Of a stretch of DNA of 64,000 nt, positions 17,097 through 25,174 are shown piece after piece. The stretch comes from an uncultured Alphaproteobacteria bacterium (GTDB lineage: Bacteria; Pseudomonadota; Alphaproteobacteria; Bin95). The notes beneath the pieces were generated by a model, which did no database searches, was not told where the DNA came from, and saw nothing but the letters and a program-made list of their open reading frames with translations. The position numbers and the translations under genes were made by a program. The stretch lies in assembly GCA_937891825.1 (NCBI GenBank), contig CALAHN010000089.1:118488-182487 (forward strand), read 5' to 3'. How positions within the stretch are numbered: position 1 is the stretch's first letter; the number at the start of each line of letters is the position of its first letter.

Positions 17097-18110
17097 ATGC
17101 GGCTCTACCGACTGCCAACGACCAACGGCATCGACGATCTGACCTTGCTGGAGGAAGCGCCGCCGGTTCCGGGGCGGGGTCAGGTGCTGGTGCGGATGCG
17201 CGCCGCCGCCCTGAACTATCGCGATCTCATGGTCGCGACGGGGCGCTTCTCGCAAGGCGCCGCGCCGACCGCGCTCATTCCGATGTCCGACGGCGCGGGC
17301 GAGGTCGCGGCGATCGGCGATGGTGTCGACCGGGTAGCGGTCGGCGACCGTGTCGCGCCGACCTTCATGCAAGCCTGGCTCGGCGGCCCGTTGCAGGCCC
17401 GGTACAACGTCACCGCGCTCGGCGGCAATCTGGACGGCGTGCTGGCCGAATATCGCGTGCTGGATCAGGATGGCGTGGTCCATATTCCGGCCGCCCTGTC
17501 CTTCGAGGAAGCGGCGACCTTGCCATGCGCTGCGCTGACCGCCTGGAATGCGTTGTTCGGCGACCGCGTATTGAAGCCCGGCGAAACCGTTCTGGCTTTG
17601 GGGACCGGCGGCGTCTCGATCTTCGCCATCCAGTTCGCGCGGATGGCTGGCGCCAAAGCGATCGTGACCTCATCCAGCGACGCGAAGTTGGAGCGAGCAA
17701 TGGCGCTTGGCGCGACGGCTGGCGTCAACTACGCCCGACATCCGGAATGGCAGGACGAAGTCCTGGCTCTGACCGGGGGCGAGGGCGTCGATTTCGTCGT
17801 CGAGGTCGGGGGCGCCGGGACCCTGCAGCGCGCGGCGCAGGCGGCAAGGTTCGGCGGCATGATCGGCATGATCGGCTCCTCATTTGCGGCCGGATTGGTT
17901 GATCCGGCGCCGATCATGCGGAAGGGACTTGCATTGCGCGGCATCCGGATCGGCAGCAGAGACATGTTCGAAGCGATGAACCGCGCCGTCGCCGTACACG
18001 GGCTCCGCCCGGTCATCGACACGGTCTTCCCCTTTACGGAGGCGAAGGCGGCCTATCGCCATCTGGAGAGCCAGAAGCATCTGGGAAAGGTCGTCATCGC
18101 AATCGACTGA
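17097..18110 (+). CDS. MDR-superfamily NAD(P)-dependent alcohol dehydrogenase
   Basis: The 337-residue medium-chain dehydrogenase has the N-terminal GroES-like part (RMRAAALNYRDLMVATGRFS, SDGAGEVAAIGDGV) and a Rossmann domain (about 140-300). The nucleotide-binding glycines are in VLALGTGGVSIFAIQFARMAG. The structural four-cysteine zinc loop of classical ADHs is absent, so it resembles the zinc-independent or single-zinc branch. It is divergent from the antiporter, the 288-base gap holding a CGCGGGG/CCCCGCG hairpin at 16896-16914. It leads a forward-strand set with coxG, a ThDP enzyme and a cupin. The substrate is unknown. The start has a GAAGGA ribosome binding site. Confidence 0.88.
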   Translation: MRLYRLPTTNGIDDLTLLEEAPPVPGRGQVLVRMRAAALNYRDLMVATGRFSQGAAPTALIPMSDGAGEVAAIGDGVDRVAVGDRVAPTFMQAWLGGPLQARYNVTALGGNLDGVLAEYRVLDQDGVVHIPAALSFEEAATLPCAALTAWNALFGDRVLKPGETVLALGTGGVSIFAIQFARMAGAKAIVTSSSDAKLERAMALGATAGVNYARHPEWQDEVLALTGGEGVDFVVEVGGAGTLQRAAQAARFGGMIGMIGSSFAAGLVDPAPIMRKGLALRGIRIGSRDMFEAMNRAVAVHGLRPVIDTVFPFTEAKAAYRHLESQKHLGKVVIAID

Positions 18111-18217
18111 CGGAGACGCCCGACAGGGCGCGTCGCCCGCATTGCCGTTCTCCGGCAAAGGCGACAGACTTCCAGCTTGCAGCAGTCTCCGCAATCGAAA
18201 GGAATACAATCCTCGTC

Positions 18218-18865
18218 ATGGTTTCGCTCAGCGAAGAAACACGTATCCCGGCGCCATTGAGCGCCGTCTGGCCATTGTTGCGCGACCCGGAAGTGGTGGC
18301 CTCGTGCATTCCAGGGGCGGAATTGGCGCCCAGTTCGGGCGATGGCCTGTGGCGCGGATCCATTCGCGTGAAGTTCGGCCCGACTGTCGCGGCGTTTCGC
18401 GGCGAGGCCTCGCTGAACTTCGACGATGACGCCAAGACCTGTACCATCGAAGGCCGCGGCATCGACCAGCGCGGCGCCTCGCGCGCCCTTGCGTCGGGCA
18501 CGGTCCTGGCGGACGGCGACGCGACTGCGACCACGCTCAAGATCGACGGCGAATTCAACGTGACCGGGCCGCTCGAAACCTTCGCGAACGCTGGCGGCGT
18601 CCATGTAGCTCGGGCGTTGCTGGCAGAGTTTTCGGCCAATCTCGCTGCCCTGGCGCAGGACAAAACGCAACCGGCCGCAGGGGCGACGCCCGAGGCCGCG
18701 GCGTCCGGCGATGCGATGGCAGCCGGCGCGACGCCGCAGCCGAATTCGCCGCCGGAGATAGCGCCACAGCCGCAGCGGCCGCCCGCGGCGCTCAACGGCT
18801 TCAGCTTGCTTTGGAAAATCATCAAGTCCGCGCTTGGCGGACTGATCGGCAAAAAGGGAAACTAG
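18218..18865 (+). CDS. CoxG-like SRPBCC protein
   Basis: The 215-residue protein opens with an SRPBCC/CoxG domain (about 1-145): SEETRIPAPLSAVWPLLRDP, CIPGAEL and GSIRVKFGPTVAAFRGEASL are hallmark segments of carbon-monoxide-dehydrogenase subunit G family proteins. A Pro/Ala-rich linker (about 150-190) leads to a C-terminal amphipathic, membrane-associating tail (SLLWKIIKSALGGLIGKKG). CoxG proteins recruit molybdenum hydroxylases to the membrane. No CO dehydrogenase or xanthine-oxidase-type subunits are found here, so the partner must lie elsewhere or the role differs. The next gene starts 2 bases after its stop. Confidence 0.88.
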   Translation: MVSLSEETRIPAPLSAVWPLLRDPEVVASCIPGAELAPSSGDGLWRGSIRVKFGPTVAAFRGEASLNFDDDAKTCTIEGRGIDQRGASRALASGTVLADGDATATTLKIDGEFNVTGPLETFANAGGVHVARALLAEFSANLAALAQDKTQPAAGATPEAAASGDAMAAGATPQPNSPPEIAPQPQRPPAALNGFSLLWKIIKSALGGLIGKKGN

Positions 18866-18867
18866 TC

Positions 18868-20532
18868 TTGCAGAAATTGAAGGTCACGGACGTTCTTGCG
18901 GAAGCGTTCAAGGCGGAAGGCGTCGATACGATGTTCGCCCTGATGGGCGATGCGAACATGTACTGGGCCGCCAAGATGGCGGACGTTTATGGCGTCCGCG
19001 TCATTCATGCCCGGCATGAGCATTGCGCCTGCGCCATGGCGGACGGCTATGCGCGCGCGACCGGCAAGGTCGGCGTCGCGACGACGACCTGCGGTCCCGG
19101 CTTCACGCAGATCATGACAGCGCTCACTATCGCCGCACGCGGCAATGTGCCGATGGTCGTCTTCGCCGGCGATTCGCCGATCGGCGCGGCCTGGTATCTG
19201 CAGCAGATCGACATGGCGCCGCTGACGCTTGCGACCGGCGCGCATTTCGTTGCGGTGAAATCGATCGACCGCCTGCTGGATAACGTCCGCGAAGCATTTC
19301 AGGTGGCGCAAGTCGAACGCCGTCCCGTCGTGCTGTCGGTGCCGATGGACCTGCAGGCGCAGGACTATCCCTATATGGCCGATTACACGCCCTCCGCCGA
19401 TATCGTGCCGGCCGCGCAACGGCCATTGCCCGATCCCGTGATCGTCGACCGGTTGATAGACATGATCGAAACGGCGGAGCGGCCGATCATCCTCGCCGGG
19501 CGGGGCGCCGTGCGGTCCGGCGCCAAGGCCGTGCTGGAGGACCTGGCCGAGAGGTCGGGCGCATTGCTGGCGACATCGCTGTTTGGCAAGGGGCTGTTCG
19601 ACGGCAATCCGTTCGCGCTCGATATCGCGGGCGCGTTCGCCAGCGATTTCGCCCGCGAGCGCTTCGCCGAAGCCGACCTGGTGATCGGCGTCGGCGCGGG
19701 CCTTGGCCATTACACGACCGAAGGCGGATATCTCTACCCGACGGCGCAGGTCGTGCAGATCGACGTCAATCCGCGCGGCCTCTGGCAGGGGCTCCGGACG
19801 GCCGACCTCCACATGCGCGCCGATGCGCGCTCGGCAGGCGAGGCGATCCTGAAGCGCATGGCGGAGCGCGGCGTTTCCCGCTCGGGCTTTCGTACCGCCG
19901 ACATGGCGGCGGCGATCGCGGCCGACAGCCCGGACGCGAAAGAATTTCCGGTGCAGCCGAATTCCGTCGATCCCCGCAAGATCATGCTGGAGCTCGACCG
20001 GACGATCCCGAAGGACTGGGACATCGTCGTCGGCGGCGGCCACTATTTCTCCATGGCGATGACCCACTTCAAGGGGCGCGCGGCCGAGCGCTATCACGTC
20101 GTCAACGATTTCGGCGCGATCGGTTCCGGCTTGCCGGCGGCGATCGGCATCGCGGCTTCCAGGGGCGACGGCAAGGTCGCGCTGATCGAGGGCGACGGCA
20201 GTCTCCTGATGCATGTCCAGGAGTTGGAGACCATCCAGCGCCACGGCATCAAGATGCTCATCAACGTGATCAACGATGGCGGCTACGGCGCTGAATTTCA
20301 TAAATTCCGCGCCCGCAATATCGAGGCCGGACAAGCGATTCACGGGCGCGGCGACCTCGCGGCCCTGGCGACCGGGTTCGGCATGCGCAGCGCCACGGTT
20401 AACAGCATGGGCGCGACGGCGGGCCTGTTCAGCGAGCATGAACGGGCGAATATCTCGACGCTTTGGGACGTGCATACTGACGACAAGATCCCGTCGCGCG
20501 CCTATCGCCGGGTGCATTACGGCGAAGCTTGA
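18868..20532 (+). CDS. Thiamine diphosphate-dependent enzyme, acetolactate synthase-like
   Basis: The 554-residue protein has the three-domain ThDP fold: PYR domain with the activating Glu in HARHEHCACAMADGYARATG, a central domain (about 190-330), and a PP domain with the ThDP/Mg motif EGDGSLLMHVQE through NVINDGGYGAEF. The family includes acetolactate synthase, benzoylformate decarboxylase, oxalyl-CoA decarboxylase and related lyases; the exact reaction cannot be told. No small regulatory subunit follows, which argues against branched-chain amino acid synthesis. I choose the TTG at 18868 as start (AAGGGAA upstream, 2 bases after coxG); the ATG at 18811 would sit inside coxG. Confidence 0.85.
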   Translation: MQKLKVTDVLAEAFKAEGVDTMFALMGDANMYWAAKMADVYGVRVIHARHEHCACAMADGYARATGKVGVATTTCGPGFTQIMTALTIAARGNVPMVVFAGDSPIGAAWYLQQIDMAPLTLATGAHFVAVKSIDRLLDNVREAFQVAQVERRPVVLSVPMDLQAQDYPYMADYTPSADIVPAAQRPLPDPVIVDRLIDMIETAERPIILAGRGAVRSGAKAVLEDLAERSGALLATSLFGKGLFDGNPFALDIAGAFASDFARERFAEADLVIGVGAGLGHYTTEGGYLYPTAQVVQIDVNPRGLWQGLRTADLHMRADARSAGEAILKRMAERGVSRSGFRTADMAAAIAADSPDAKEFPVQPNSVDPRKIMLELDRTIPKDWDIVVGGGHYFSMAMTHFKGRAAERYHVVNDFGAIGSGLPAAIGIAASRGDGKVALIEGDGSLLMHVQELETIQRHGIKMLINVINDGGYGAEFHKFRARNIEAGQAIHGRGDLAALATGFGMRSATVNSMGATAGLFSEHERANISTLWDVHTDDKIPSRAYRRVHYGEA

Positions 20533-20548
20533 ACCTGGATCAAACAGT

Positions 20549-20584
20549 TGGCGCATGGCGCGCATCGGAGCGCGCCATGCGCCA
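20549..20584 (+). terminator. Perfect 15-bp hairpin between ThDP-enzyme and cupin genes
   Basis: TGGCGCATGGCGCGC and GCGCGCCATGCGCCA pair over 15 bp around the loop ATCGGA. GGATCAAAC just upstream resembles the start of the intergenic repeat family (TAGATCAAAC), and the GCATGGCGCGC core resembles its second hairpin. It may be a diverged member or an attenuator; no T-tract follows. Confidence 0.5.
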
Positions 20585-20601
20585 GGGAGGACTTCAAGAT
20601 C

Positions 20602-21006
20602 ATGGGACTGAAAATTCATCGGGCGAACGACCGGCCGACTAAACGCGCGCCGGACGCCATGTTCACAGGCGACGTCTTCCAGGACGAAGTTCTGGTCGGG
20701 CAGGCGCCGTCGCGCATGCGGGCGACGAATGTCACCTTCAGTCCAGGCGCGCGGACGGCCTGGCACCGTCATCCGGTCGGACAGACGCTGTGGGCGGTCG
20801 CCGGCGTCGGCCGCGTGCAGGTTGAGGGCGAGGCCGTGCAGGAACTGCGGCCAGGGGATACGGCGATCATTCCCCCCAACGCGCGCCATTGGCACGGCGC
20901 CGCGCCCGACCGCATCTTCACCCATCTCGCAATGTCAGAGACCGACGACAAGGGCGGCGGCACCGAATGGTTCGAGAAGGTGTCGGACGCCGACTACGGC
21001 GCCTGA
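20602..21006 (+). CDS. Small metal-binding cupin (hydroxynitrile-lyase-like)
   Basis: The 134-residue single-domain cupin has motif 1 PGARTAWHRHPVGQTLWAVA and motif 2 RPGDTAIIPPNARHWHGAAP, providing the metal-binding His/Gln residues. The pattern (AWH-HP-GQTL, then PP--HWHGAAP, then an H in IFTHLAMSE) strongly resembles the small manganese cupins described as bacterial hydroxynitrile lyases, e.g. from Granulicella. Related proteins are annotated as carboxymuconolactone or quercetinase-like. Its function here is unproven. The start at 20602 has GGGAGG upstream, 11 bases away. It follows the ThDP enzyme after a strong hairpin. Confidence 0.85.
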   Translation: MGLKIHRANDRPTKRAPDAMFTGDVFQDEVLVGQAPSRMRATNVTFSPGARTAWHRHPVGQTLWAVAGVGRVQVEGEAVQELRPGDTAIIPPNARHWHGAAPDRIFTHLAMSETDDKGGGTEWFEKVSDADYGA

Positions 21007-21022
21007 TTTATCGTCCTGAAGA

Positions 21023-21394
21023 TCATGGCGTCTTGGTCGATTGCCAGGCGACCATCTGCCAGCCGCCGCCGCGCTTGGCGTAGACGTCAGTGAAGCGGAC
21101 CCGGAAGGCCAGGGCGGCGCCGTTCGACGTCACCTTGATGTCGGCGATGCCGGTCAGCACCACCGCGTCGCCAAGATCCTGGGCCTGAACATCGGAGGGC
21201 GTCACGGCGGAATAGACGGTCGCGCCGGATTTCATTGCGCCGATCAGGCTGGCCTTGGTGTCCAGTCTGGCGGACGAATGAGTATAGATCAGATCGTCGC
21301 CGAGCAGCGTTTCAAGCTTGGCGATATCCTTGTCGGCCATGGCCTGCATGCGCGCCTTGTCGAGCGCGATGACGGTCTGTGCATTCTGGGTCAT
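21023..21394 (-). CDS. NTF2-like (DUF4440-type) protein
   Basis: The 123-residue protein fits the SnoaL/NTF2-like fold: an N-terminal helix (ALDKARMQAMADKDIAKLET), LLGDDLIYTHSSARLDTKAS, and C-terminal strands ending FTDVYAKRGGGWQMVAWQST. Members range from isomerases to stress proteins without conserved catalytic residues, so no reaction is proposed. It is the last gene of a reverse-strand run of five (NIPSNAP, two SDRs, PanE-like, this one) with short gaps. A GAAGGAGA ribosome binding site precedes the ATG. Confidence 0.85.
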   Translation of the reverse strand: MTQNAQTVIALDKARMQAMADKDIAKLETLLGDDLIYTHSSARLDTKASLIGAMKSGATVYSAVTPSDVQAQDLGDAVVLTGIADIKVTSNGAALAFRVRFTDVYAKRGGGWQMVAWQSTKTP

Positions 21395-21411
21395 CGATCG
21401 TCTCCTTCGGA

Positions 21412-22395
21412 TCAGCCGGGGTAGAGGCCGCGAATGCGGCCTTTGAGTTTTGTCAGCGCGAGCAGCGCATCGACCGTTGGCGTCGGGACGCCTGAAATCT
21501 CCGACATGACGGCGACCGAATCCGCCAGGACGTCGATTTCAATCGGCCGATTGCGTTGCAGGTCCTGCAGCATCGACATGGTGTGTCCGGTCGCCTGGAT
21601 GGTCAGGTCGATGCGCCGCTCCATGGGCGCGGGGATCGTCGCGCCAAGCGCGGTCGCGACGGCTTCCATTTCGGTCATCATGGCGCGAATGACATCGACG
21701 GCGTTCGGCGCGTTCTGGAAGGCGCTGTTCGGGGCTTCGGTCAGAAAGGCCGCCTGGTTCCAGCAGAGGCTGTTGATCATCTTGATCCAGATTTGGCCGC
21801 GGATGTCGCGCTGGACCGGGGCTGAAAGGCCGCCAGCCGTCATGGCCTCCGCCAGGCGGATCAAGCGCGGGCTGGAGGAGCCGTCGGGCTCGCCGATGGG
21901 ATATGCGGCGCGCGCGCCGTCCTGGTGGATGACGCCGGGGGCGGTGACTTCCGCGGCCGTCCAAAAGGCGCAGCCGATCACACGTTCCGGCCCGATCGTC
22001 GCGCGCTGGCGCCCGCCTGCATCCAGCGCCGGCAGCGCGCGGTCGCGGTGGGGTCCGTCCAGGCCGTGGAAATACCACCAGGGAATGCCGGTGGTCGGGG
22101 GCACGACGGCGGTCTCGGGTCCAAGCAGCGGCCGGAGGGCGGGGAGCGCGCCATCCACCTGATGGGACTTGAGGGTCAGGAAGACGTAATCCTGGACGCC
22201 CAAGTCACGGGCGTCGTCGGTCGCTTTCACTTGCGCCGTGAACGTTTCCTTGGGCGTCACGACGGTCACGCCATTCCGGCGCAGAGCTTCCAGTTGCGGG
22301 CCGCGCGCGACGACGCTGACATCCGCGCCGCCGCGCGCCAGATGGCCCGCGATATGCCCGCCGATCGCGCCGGCCCCGTAGATGCAGACTTTCAT
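21412..22395 (-). CDS. Ketopantoate reductase family (PanE/ApbA-like) oxidoreductase
   Basis: The 327-residue protein starts with the Rossmann motif KVCIYGAGAIGGHIAGHLAR, has the KSHQ catalytic segment (LTLKSHQVDGALPAL), and a C-terminal helical domain with KMINSLCWNQAAFLTEAP and the Glu/Ser region EIDVLADSV. This is the PanE/ApbA family, whose founding member reduces 2-dehydropantoate with NADPH. Genomes often carry several paralogues in catabolic clusters acting on other 2-oxo acids. With SDRs and NIPSNAP as neighbours and no panB/C, a catabolic role is more likely than coenzyme A synthesis (inference). Confidence 0.88.
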   Translation of the reverse strand: MKVCIYGAGAIGGHIAGHLARGGADVSVVARGPQLEALRRNGVTVVTPKETFTAQVKATDDARDLGVQDYVFLTLKSHQVDGALPALRPLLGPETAVVPPTTGIPWWYFHGLDGPHRDRALPALDAGGRQRATIGPERVIGCAFWTAAEVTAPGVIHQDGARAAYPIGEPDGSSSPRLIRLAEAMTAGGLSAPVQRDIRGQIWIKMINSLCWNQAAFLTEAPNSAFQNAPNAVDVIRAMMTEMEAVATALGATIPAPMERRIDLTIQATGHTMSMLQDLQRNRPIEIDVLADSVAVMSEISGVPTPTVDALLALTKLKGRIRGLYPG

Positions 22396-22413
22396 GGGGC
22401 CGGATGCGAGCCG

Positions 22414-23172
22414 TCAGCTCGCAAGGTAGCCGCCATCGACATGCAACTCGGAGCCGGTGATATAGCTTGCGTCGTCGCTTGCGAGGAACAGGCAGGCTTT
22501 CGCCACTTCATCGGCCCGGCCGTTTCGACGCATGGGCACCCGCGCCAGCATCTTTTGGCGGACGACAGGGTCCGCCGTCGCGCCGGATGTCCGCATCGGC
22601 GGCATCAGGCCCGGATGGACGGAATTCACGCGAATGCCCTGGCGGGCATGGCGCACGGCGGCGGATTTGGTGATGGTCCGGACCGCGCCCTTCGAAGCGT
22701 TGTAGCCGTGGTGGATATTATTCTGCCCGGTATTGCCCGAAATCGACGAGAGATTGACGATGCTGCCGCCGCCGTTCTCCGCCATGATCGGCACAACATG
22801 CTTCATGCCATAGAAGACGCCGTCGACATTGATGCTCATCAAGGTTCGCCAGCCGGTTTCGTCGAACGGGTCTTCGTACTTGCTGCCGGAAACGCCGGCA
22901 TTATTGACCAGGATATCGATCCGCCCGAAGGCCTTGACGACCTCCGCCGTCACCGCCGCCCATGCCGCGTCGTCTGTGACGTCCAGCCGCCAGAAGCGCG
23001 CGACGCCCCCTGCGCTTTCGATTTCCTGAACCCGCTTCGGGCCTTCATCGTCCAATATATCGACGATGGCGACCTTTGCGCCCTCGGCCGCGAAGATGCG
23101 GGCGGTTTCCGCGCCCATGCCGAACGCGCCGCCTGTGATCAGCGCGACCTTGTCCTTGATCCGTCCTGTCAT
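22414..23172 (-). CDS. Short-chain dehydrogenase/reductase (SDR)
   Basis: The 252-residue classical SDR has the nucleotide-binding TGGAFGMGAE (a TGxxxGxG motif), the NNAG motif (DILVNNAGVSG), the catalytic Ser in LSSISGN, Tyr-x-x-x-Lys in HHGYNASKGAV, and a closing YITGSELHVDGGYLAS. Asp in VDILDDEG suggests NAD preference. The substrate is unknown. It lies 10 bases from a second SDR upstream, and both share the cluster with PanE-like and NIPSNAP genes. An AAGGAGAG ribosome binding site precedes the ATG. Confidence 0.92.
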   Translation of the reverse strand: MTGRIKDKVALITGGAFGMGAETARIFAAEGAKVAIVDILDDEGPKRVQEIESAGGVARFWRLDVTDDAAWAAVTAEVVKAFGRIDILVNNAGVSGSKYEDPFDETGWRTLMSINVDGVFYGMKHVVPIMAENGGGSIVNLSSISGNTGQNNIHHGYNASKGAVRTITKSAAVRHARQGIRVNSVHPGLMPPMRTSGATADPVVRQKMLARVPMRRNGRADEVAKACLFLASDDASYITGSELHVDGGYLAS

Positions 23173-23182
23173 GGCTCTCTCC

Positions 23183-23971
23183 TTACCGCGCCTTGAGGGG
23201 CGAGCCAGCGAGATGCCCGCCGCCGTCCGCCATCAGGAATTCGCCAGTGATATGGCTTCCGGCTTCGAGGAACATCAGGATAGCTTCCGCCATGTGCTCC
23301 GGCCCGCCGGCGCGACGCAACGGCGTCGTCGCCTCTAACGCCGCCTTGGTGGCGTCATAGCGCTCCGCCCCCATGCCCTGGCGTAGCCAGTCGCCCTGAA
23401 CGAAGCCGGGGCAGACGGTGTTGACCCGGATTTCCGGCCCGAGCGCGCGGGCGAGGGAGAGCGTCATGGTGTTCAGCGCGCCCTTGGAGGCCGCATAGGC
23501 GATCGAAGAGCCAGTGCCCATGACGCCGGCTATCGACGAAACGTTCACGACGCTGCCGTCGCCCGAAGCCTTCAGCAAGGGCCGCGCCGCCCGGATCATC
23601 ATGTAAGCGGCGACGACGTTGATCTTGTAGATGTCGAGGAAATCCTGCGGCGCGAGGCCGTCGAGATCGTCATGGGCGACGAACTTGGTCGTGCCGGCAT
23701 TGTTAACCAGCGCATCGAGCCGGCCCCATCGATCCTTGGCTGCGGCGACGAGACGGAGGCATTCCGCTTCCTCGCCGACATTCGCCTTGACTGCGATCGC
23801 TTCGACGCCTTTGGCGCGACACTCCTCCGCGACCGTTTCGGCCGGGGTCTGGCTCCGGGAATAGTTGATGACGACGTTACAGCCCCGGTCCGCGAGTTGG
23901 CGGACCGTCGCGGCGCCGATGCCGCTGGAGGAGCCGGTGACGATGGCGACTTTGCCTTCAAGCTTGCTCAT
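23183..23971 (-). CDS. Short-chain dehydrogenase/reductase (SDR), second copy
   Basis: The 262-residue SDR has TGSSSGIGAATVRQ, NNAGTTKF, the catalytic Ser in VSSIAGVMG, YAASKGAL (Tyr/Lys pair) and a final HITGEFLMADGGGHL. Residues INYSRSQ after beta-strand 2 favour NADPH. It is clearly diverged from the adjacent SDR, so this is not a recent duplication. It lies between NIPSNAP (9 bases upstream) and the other SDR (10 bases downstream), which suggests one operon. The substrate is unknown. Confidence 0.92.
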   Translation of the reverse strand: MSKLEGKVAIVTGSSSGIGAATVRQLADRGCNVVINYSRSQTPAETVAEECRAKGVEAIAVKANVGEEAECLRLVAAAKDRWGRLDALVNNAGTTKFVAHDDLDGLAPQDFLDIYKINVVAAYMMIRAARPLLKASGDGSVVNVSSIAGVMGTGSSIAYAASKGALNTMTLSLARALGPEIRVNTVCPGFVQGDWLRQGMGAERYDATKAALEATTPLRRAGGPEHMAEAILMFLEAGSHITGEFLMADGGGHLAGSPLKAR

Positions 23972-23980
23972 CGTTTTCCC

Positions 23981-24616
23981 CTATTTCAGCGGCGAATGGG
24001 GGGCGGGCAGCATGACGGTCGACCACATTTCCTCAATCAGCGGGCCGCCCTTCTTGAGGAACGCCTGCCAACCGGCGTCGCCCATGGCCCCGCCGCGCGC
24101 GGCGGCGCGGGCGTTCAGGTCCGGATAGGACCAGATGTGGCAGACCTCGTTCGGCTGGCCGGAATCGGTCGACCAGAGGCCGACGATCTTCGAATACTTC
24201 TCGCGGACCGGCAGGGCGTCGACGAAGTGGCCGCACCAGGTTTTCATGGCGCCGGGGCGGAGGCGATAATTCCGCAGTTCGTAGATATTGCCTTCGCTCG
24301 CCGGCTTGTTTGGCCCGACGACGGGGTTGAGGATGCGAATATCCTGACGGATGAGATATTCCCGGATCAGCGGCAGGTACTCGCTGCCCCAGCGGCTGTT
24401 CTCGCCGAGCGCGGCGCGCAGCTTCGCACGTTCGTTCAGATCGCTATAGGACCAGAGATGCATCACCTGATTGAGGGGGCCGATCTCAGTCAGCCAATAG
24501 CCTTCCAGCTTGCCGTAATTGTCGCCGCGGATATCGCGGGCGATCGTGCCCGCGTTCTTCGCCACAATCGGCGCCGTGCCCGGCTTGAGCGTATAGGTGC
24601 GGAGTTCGAAGATCAT
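23981..24616 (-). CDS. NIPSNAP-family protein with two tandem domains
   Basis: The 211-residue protein contains two related ferredoxin-like repeats. Repeat 1 starts IFELRTYTLKPGT and has GYWLTEIGPLNQVMHLWSY; repeat 2 starts IYELRNYRLRPGA and has GLWSTDSGQPNEVCHIWSYP. This is the NIPSNAP pattern, a dimeric alpha/beta-barrel family of unclear biochemical role, found next to catabolic and oxygenase genes. It leads the reverse-strand operon with two SDRs, PanE-like and NTF2-like genes. No catalytic residues can be named. Confidence 0.9.
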   Translation of the reverse strand: MIFELRTYTLKPGTAPIVAKNAGTIARDIRGDNYGKLEGYWLTEIGPLNQVMHLWSYSDLNERAKLRAALGENSRWGSEYLPLIREYLIRQDIRILNPVVGPNKPASEGNIYELRNYRLRPGAMKTWCGHFVDALPVREKYSKIVGLWSTDSGQPNEVCHIWSYPDLNARAAARGGAMGDAGWQAFLKKGGPLIEEMWSTVMLPAPHSPLK

Positions 24617-24663
24617 GGCGCATTCCCTGAAACTGTTTTTGTTCCCGGGAAGCTTAGCGCTGG

Positions 24664-25155
24664 TTAGAGCTTCTCGAAAGCCTGGGCAAATCCGTTTGCC
24701 GAGATTGGAAGCACCAGGGTGTCCCCGGTCGGTCCGCGGACTGTGACAGACGTCGCATCGCCGCGCTTCAGCGCATTCAGCATCAGGTCATCGACCGTGA
24801 CAAGCGCGCGGCATCCGGTAACAAGGCATTGTTCGAATTCGGCTTTTTTGGCCGCGCCGGCGGTTGAGACTTCAAGTCCGGTCGGAATATGCATGCCGAG
24901 CGGCACATCGATCATCAAGGCGACGCGATCGCGCTTCGGCGAGTAGGCGACGATGACGACCATGACCGGCTTCTTGTCGGCGCCGCCGGCCGCCGCCTGC
25001 ACGGTCTGCACCAGATAGCAGCGCTCGCGCCCGTCGGGCGTCGGCTCGCATTGCTTCTGCCAGTCGCCGAACGTCGTCGCGTCCTGCGCCAAAACGAGCG
25101 CAGGGGCGAGGGCCGCCATGCCGGACATGGCGATGATCTTGAATATGCTTCTCAT
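24664..25155 (-). CDS. Invasion-associated locus B (IalB) family periplasmic protein
   Basis: The 163-residue secreted protein has a signal peptide (MRSIFKIIAMSGMAALAPAL, cleavage near VLAQD) followed by TTFGDWQKQCEP and ERCYLVQTV. Downstream it shows VPLGMHIPTGLEV and two Cys in QCLVTGCRA, the classic IalB pattern. IalB was named for Bartonella invasion, but homologues are widespread in free-living Alphaproteobacteria with no known role. The long ORF in the track runs into antisense of the MFS gene; the ATG at 25155 gives a proper signal peptide, and 25176 is the alternative. Only 19 bases separate it from the divergent MFS start. Confidence 0.88.
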   Translation of the reverse strand: MRSIFKIIAMSGMAALAPALVLAQDATTFGDWQKQCEPTPDGRERCYLVQTVQAAAGGADKKPVMVVIVAYSPKRDRVALMIDVPLGMHIPTGLEVSTAGAAKKAEFEQCLVTGCRALVTVDDLMLNALKRGDATSVTVRGPTGDTLVLPISANGFAQAFEKL

Positions 25156-25174
25156 CTTGGGGAGATCATTTAGC

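Noticed and set aside
18862-20925. 687-codon reverse ORF opposite the ThDP enzyme and cupin
   Set aside because: Shadow of two genes with complete catalytic motifs.
22414-23971. Recent tandem duplication of the two SDR genes
   Set aside because: The proteins share only family motifs and differ throughout, so they are separate SDR types rather than a fresh duplicate.
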